DNA of 64,000 nucleotides, from contig NZ_JAERRH010000021.1 of NCBI RefSeq assembly GCF_016741855.1, forward strand, positions 1 through 64,000, read 5' to 3'. A model generated the notes under the pieces. It was not told the origin of the DNA. It saw only the letters and a program-made list of their open reading frames with translations, and did not search any database. The stretch is from Streptomyces musisoli (lineage in GTDB: Bacteria > Actinomycetota > Actinomycetes > Streptomycetales > Streptomycetaceae). This document shows positions 61,473 to 64,000 of the stretch, in pieces; the stretch's first letter is position 1; every line of letters starts with the position of its first letter. Made by a program: the position numbers and the translations under genes.

Positions 61473-62516
61473 TCACTGCACGAACGCGTCGCACACCGCG
61501 TCGTACTCGCGCGTCCACCACACCGCGAGCGCCGACGCGGCCGGGAACTGACAGTCCGCGCGCGTGTCACCGCGCTCGTAGTGCCAGCGCAGCATCCAGA
61601 AGTCGTTCAGCCGCTCCCACCACACCCGGTGCACGGCCGCCGCCAGCTCCGAGGGCGTGGCGCCGGCCGCGCGCCGGTACGCGCGCGCGTAGGCACGCAC
61701 CTTCGGCAGGTCCAGCGTCCCGCCGGGCCGTACGAAGAAGATCACGGCGGCCCGTACGGCCTCCTCCGCGCGCGGCTGCACGCCGAGCCGGTCCCAGTCC
61801 ACGATGGCGGCCGGGGCGTCGTCCTTGTAGAGCAGGTTGAACGGGTGGAAGTCGCCGTGCACCCAGCCCACCGAGCCGCCGCGTGGCGGGCGCCGCTCCG
61901 CGTGCTGTTCCAGGAGCGCGCGGCGTTCCAGCAGCCGGTGCCGGGCGAGTTCGTCGAAGGCGTCGGCGGGGCGGTGCCGGCGCACGTGAGCGAGCAGGTC
62001 GTCGATGAGGGCGAAGGTGTCGGCCGGGTCGGCGCTCTCCACGGGGTGCGGACCGGTCGCCGGGCGCGTGCGCCCCTTGGGCGGCATGACGCGCTCCAGA
62101 CAGGCGTGTACGGCGCCCAGGAGCGCCCCCAGGCGTGCGCTCTCCCCGCGGGTGAGCTGGCCGCCGTGGCGGTGCCTGCCGTCGATCCAGGGGTGCAGGG
62201 CGTAGGCGTGGCCTCCGACGACGGCGACCGTGCGGCCCTCGCGGTGCGCGAGCGGCAGGGGGACGGGGACGCCGAGGTCGGCCAGGCGCTGGGTGGCTCG
62301 GTGGCGGCGCTCGATGGCGGCCGGGTCGGCGGTGTCGGGGTCGAAATGGTGTTTGAGGAAATAGCGGCCGCGGGTGGTGCACAGCCGGTAGCCGCGGTTG
62401 AGCAGCCCCTGGTCGACCGGCTCACAGGTGAGGGCGGTACCCGCGGCGTACAGGCGCAGCAGGGCGCCCAGAGGGGGCGCGTGGGGCACAAGGGGGGGTA
62501 CACATGAGCGCGGCAC
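61473..62516 (-). CDS. Aminoglycoside phosphotransferase (APH) family protein
   Basis: 347 residues, kinase-like APH fold. The catalytic loop is VHGDFHPFNLLY and the metal motif is IVDWDRLG. The early part (VDQGLLNRGYRLCTTRGRYFLKHH) matches the P-loop-like beta strands. The C-terminus (LNDFWMLRWHYERGDTRADCQFPAASALAVWWTREYDAV) is family-like. The substrate is unknown; choline- or homoserine-kinase-like roles are as likely as drug resistance. GTG start at 62516, six to seven bases after a TAACAT -10-like hexamer, suggesting a leaderless message. Confidence 0.87.
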   Translation of the reverse strand: MPRSCVPPLVPHAPPLGALLRLYAAGTALTCEPVDQGLLNRGYRLCTTRGRYFLKHHFDPDTADPAAIERRHRATQRLADLGVPVPLPLAHREGRTVAVVGGHAYALHPWIDGRHRHGGQLTRGESARLGALLGAVHACLERVMPPKGRTRPATGPHPVESADPADTFALIDDLLAHVRRHRPADAFDELARHRLLERRALLEQHAERRPPRGGSVGWVHGDFHPFNLLYKDDAPAAIVDWDRLGVQPRAEEAVRAAVIFFVRPGGTLDLPKVRAYARAYRRAAGATPSELAAAVHRVWWERLNDFWMLRWHYERGDTRADCQFPAASALAVWWTREYDAVCDAFVQ

Positions 62517-62592
62517 GCGCCAGATGTTAGGGCACGCGCGGCCCCTGTGAGCTGGGGCTTGTCACAGGCAGTCGCCGACGGTCGCTTTCGGT

Positions 62593-62962
62593 CATGGCGC
62601 GGGCTTTTCCGCCTGGATACGGGCGACATGGGCGGCCGCCTGAGAACGCCGCCGCATTCTGGGTCTGGCGAGCAGTCCGGAGACGTAATTCTTGATCGTC
62701 TTTTCTGTGAGATGCAGCCGCCCGCCGATCTGGCGATTGGTCAGTCCTTCGTCTATCAGTTCGAGAATTCGGCGTTCCGGCGTACGTCGAGCACCGCCAC
62801 ATCGGGGCGGGTGGCCGGAATGCGCGCCAGGGCGTCCGCCGCCGTGCCGGCCTCGCCGACCACCTCGATGTCGGGCTCCACGGAGAGCATCTCGTGGGCG
62901 CCACGACGGGCGACCTCGTGGCCATCGAGCAGAAATACCCGTATTTTTCCGTTTTCGAGCAC
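62593..62962 (-). pseudogene. Decayed NarL/LuxR-type response regulator with internal deletion and frameshift
   Basis: From the GTG at 62962 the frame reads a receiver start (VLENGKIRVFLLDGHEVARRG...PDIEVVGEAGTAADALARIPATRPDVAVLDVR), then stops at 62756. The DNA-binding half continues in another frame (PERRILELIDEGLTNRQIGGRLHLTEKTIKNYVSGLLARPRMRRRSQAA) to a stop at 62593. The junction joins the phospho-Asp strand directly to the LuxR HTH, so roughly 75-80 middle residues are missing. The first acidic-pair residue is DG instead of DD, and base composition is lower in GC than its neighbours. An intact LuxR-family response regulator occupies this site in related genomes as I recall. No protein is expected to function. 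Confidence 0.85.
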
Positions 62963-63067
62963 GAGGTAGGTCTCACATGGAACTCTTCCCGTGACCTGGG
63001 TGCGCGGGATAACGTGCGGTTGCTCCGGACAGCCGCAAGGCTGTGACCAGCGCTCTTCGACTTCACC

Positions 63068-63098
63068 GCGATTTACTTGGAAATCCAAGCAAAATCGC
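63068..63098. promoter_or_regulatory. Long inverted repeat upstream of the second E1 alpha gene
   Basis: An imperfect palindrome with core CTTGGA-AA-TCCAAG (63076-63089) flanked by GCGATTT and AAATCGC arms. It lies about 185 bp before the GTG at 63284, in a gene-less stretch (62963-63283) of lower GC. Candidate operator for the bkd/pdh operon. Confidence 0.6.
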
Positions 63099-63283
63099 AG
63101 GTCAAACGGGGTTTCACAGAAATGTGAGGCACTGGGTAACGTAATCGTTGCAGGGCGCTCGCCGGGGCACCTGTCACGCCTGTTCCCGGCCGAGTGGCAC
63201 CCACCCCGTGCCCGGTGGTCGAAACAGGTGAGCCGCACTGGCCTACCGGCAACCCCGGGGGCCGGAACGACGGAGGAGCACAC

Positions 63284-64000
63284 GTGACCGTGGAGAGCAG
63301 TGCCGCGCGCAAGCCGCGACGCAGCGCCGCAGGCAAGGCCGGCACCACCGGCACCAAGCGCACCACCCGCAGTACCGCCAGCAAGAGCACCGAACCCGAA
63401 CTCGTGCAGCTCCTGACCCCGGAGGGCAAGCGGGTCAAGAACGCCGAGTACGACGCCTACGTCGCCGGCATCACCCCCGAAGAGCTGCGCGGCCTGTACC
63501 GCGACATGGTGCTCACCCGCCGCTTCGACGCCGAGGCCACCGCCCTGCAGCGCCAGGGCGAACTGGGCCTGTGGGCGTCCCTGCTGGGCCAGGAGGCCGC
63601 CCAGATCGGTTCCGGCCGGGCCACCCGCGAGGACGACTACGTCTTCCCGACCTACCGCGAGCACGGCGTCGCCTGGTGCCGCGGCGTCGACCCGACCAAC
63701 CTGCTCGGCATGTTCCGCGGCGTGAACAACGGCGGCTGGGACCCCAACAGCAACAACTTCCAGCTGTACACGATCGTCATCGGCTCCCAGACGCTGCACG
63801 CCACCGGCTACGCGATGGGCATCACCAAGGACGGCGCCGACTCCGCGGTCATCGCCTACTTCGGTGACGGCGCCTCCAGCCAGGGCGACGTCGCCGAATC
63901 GTTCACCTTCTCCGCGGTCTACAACGCCCCCGTGGTGTTCTTCTGCCAGAACAACCAGTGGGCGATCTCCGAGCCGACCGAGCGCCAGACCCGCGTCCCG
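63284..64000 (+). CDS. 2-oxoacid dehydrogenase E1 alpha subunit, partial
   Basis: The first 239 codons lie in the window and the gene runs off its end. A basic N-terminal tail of about 35 residues (RKPRRSAAGKAGTTGTKRTTRSTASKS) is followed by the E1 alpha core: VLTRRFDAEATALQRQGELGLWASLLGQEAAQIGSG, DYVFPTYREHGVAW and the TPP motif GDGASSQGDVAESFTFSAVYNAPVVFFCQNN. It belongs to the BCKDH/pyruvate dehydrogenase E1 alpha type and likely begins a second E1-E2 operon. GTG start with CGGAGGAG 7 nt upstream. Confidence 0.92.
   Translation, partial: MTVESSAARKPRRSAAGKAGTTGTKRTTRSTASKSTEPELVQLLTPEGKRVKNAEYDAYVAGITPEELRGLYRDMVLTRRFDAEATALQRQGELGLWASLLGQEAAQIGSGRATREDDYVFPTYREHGVAWCRGVDPTNLLGMFRGVNNGGWDPNSNNFQLYTIVIGSQTLHATGYAMGITKDGADSAVIAYFGDGASSQGDVAESFTFSAVYNAPVVFFCQNNQWAISEPTERQTRVP

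Noticed and set aside
61473..62516. Dedicated aminoglycoside resistance gene
   Set aside because: Only the general APH fold is supported; the substrate cannot be told from sequence and the family is broad.

Overview
The window is high-GC actinobacterial chromosome, almost certainly from a Streptomyces. The evidence is very high third-position GC, frequent GTG and some TTG starts, GTGA/ATGA gene overlaps, Ala/Gly/Pro-rich proteins, a DLW-39 microprotein, class E sortases, PASTA kinases, a bacterial proteasome activator and a Streptomyces-type parS site. From memory, the gene order from the rhomboid protease through crgA, DUF881, sortases/pabA, pknB, pbpA, ftsW/rodA, pstP, fhaB and fhaA to the bkd genes matches the origin-proximal core of the S. 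coelicolor chromosome. DnaA-box-like sequences and a parS site agree with a position near oriC.

Layout. 1-10 kb holds a large nSTAND/WD40 signalling protein, small uncharacterised proteins, a ferredoxin, a glycosyltransferase, a DUF6344-like secreted peptide, DLW-39 and an exported protein. 10-16 kb holds a Ser/Thr kinase next to an XRE-type regulator, tRNA-Ala(TGC), a DUF5324 protein, a cyclophilin and a zinc-ribbon rhomboid. 16-21 kb holds a DnaA-box cluster, crgA, a DUF881 protein, three class E sortases and an embedded glutamine amidotransferase (pabA/trpG). 21-29.4 kb is the minus-strand cell-wall and division signalling operon fhaA-fhaB-pstP-ftsW/rodA-pbpA-pknB, followed by tRNA-Leu(CAG). 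30-36 kb holds a DUF2252 protein, a J-domain protein, a rhodanese, an acyl-CoA dehydrogenase and an unknown gene, separated by short tandem repeats. 36-47 kb carries phenylacetate catabolism (paaABCDE, paaN, paaH and a TetR regulator), interrupted by a DUF5819-HTTM-TrmH operon. 47-56 kb has an Lrp/AsnC regulator, a complete branched-chain 2-oxoacid dehydrogenase operon (E1a, E1b, E2), and a run of mobA-DUF6457, moeA, a TrkA-type K+ channel and a quinone oxidoreductase. 56-64 kb has an anchored unknown protein, the proteasome activator Bpa, two divergent Ser/Thr kinases, an aminoglycoside-phosphotransferase-like protein, a decayed response-regulator pseudogene and the start of a second 2-oxoacid dehydrogenase E1a, cut by the window end.

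How it works together. The pknB/pstP/FHA set regulates peptidoglycan synthesis by PbpA and FtsW/RodA, with CrgA as a division coordinator. The paa genes epoxidise phenylacetyl-CoA, open the ring and begin beta-oxidation. A shared ACCGNNCGNNCGGT palindrome upstream of paaA, between paaN and paaH, and (with one change) upstream of bkdA suggests that the TetR protein links aromatic and branched-chain acyl-CoA catabolism. The most notable non-coding signals are the DnaA-box cluster at 16070-16283, a perfect parS at 53934-53947, a KstR-like operator at 35042-35055, several tandem repeats, and a palindromic element inserted in frame in moeA.
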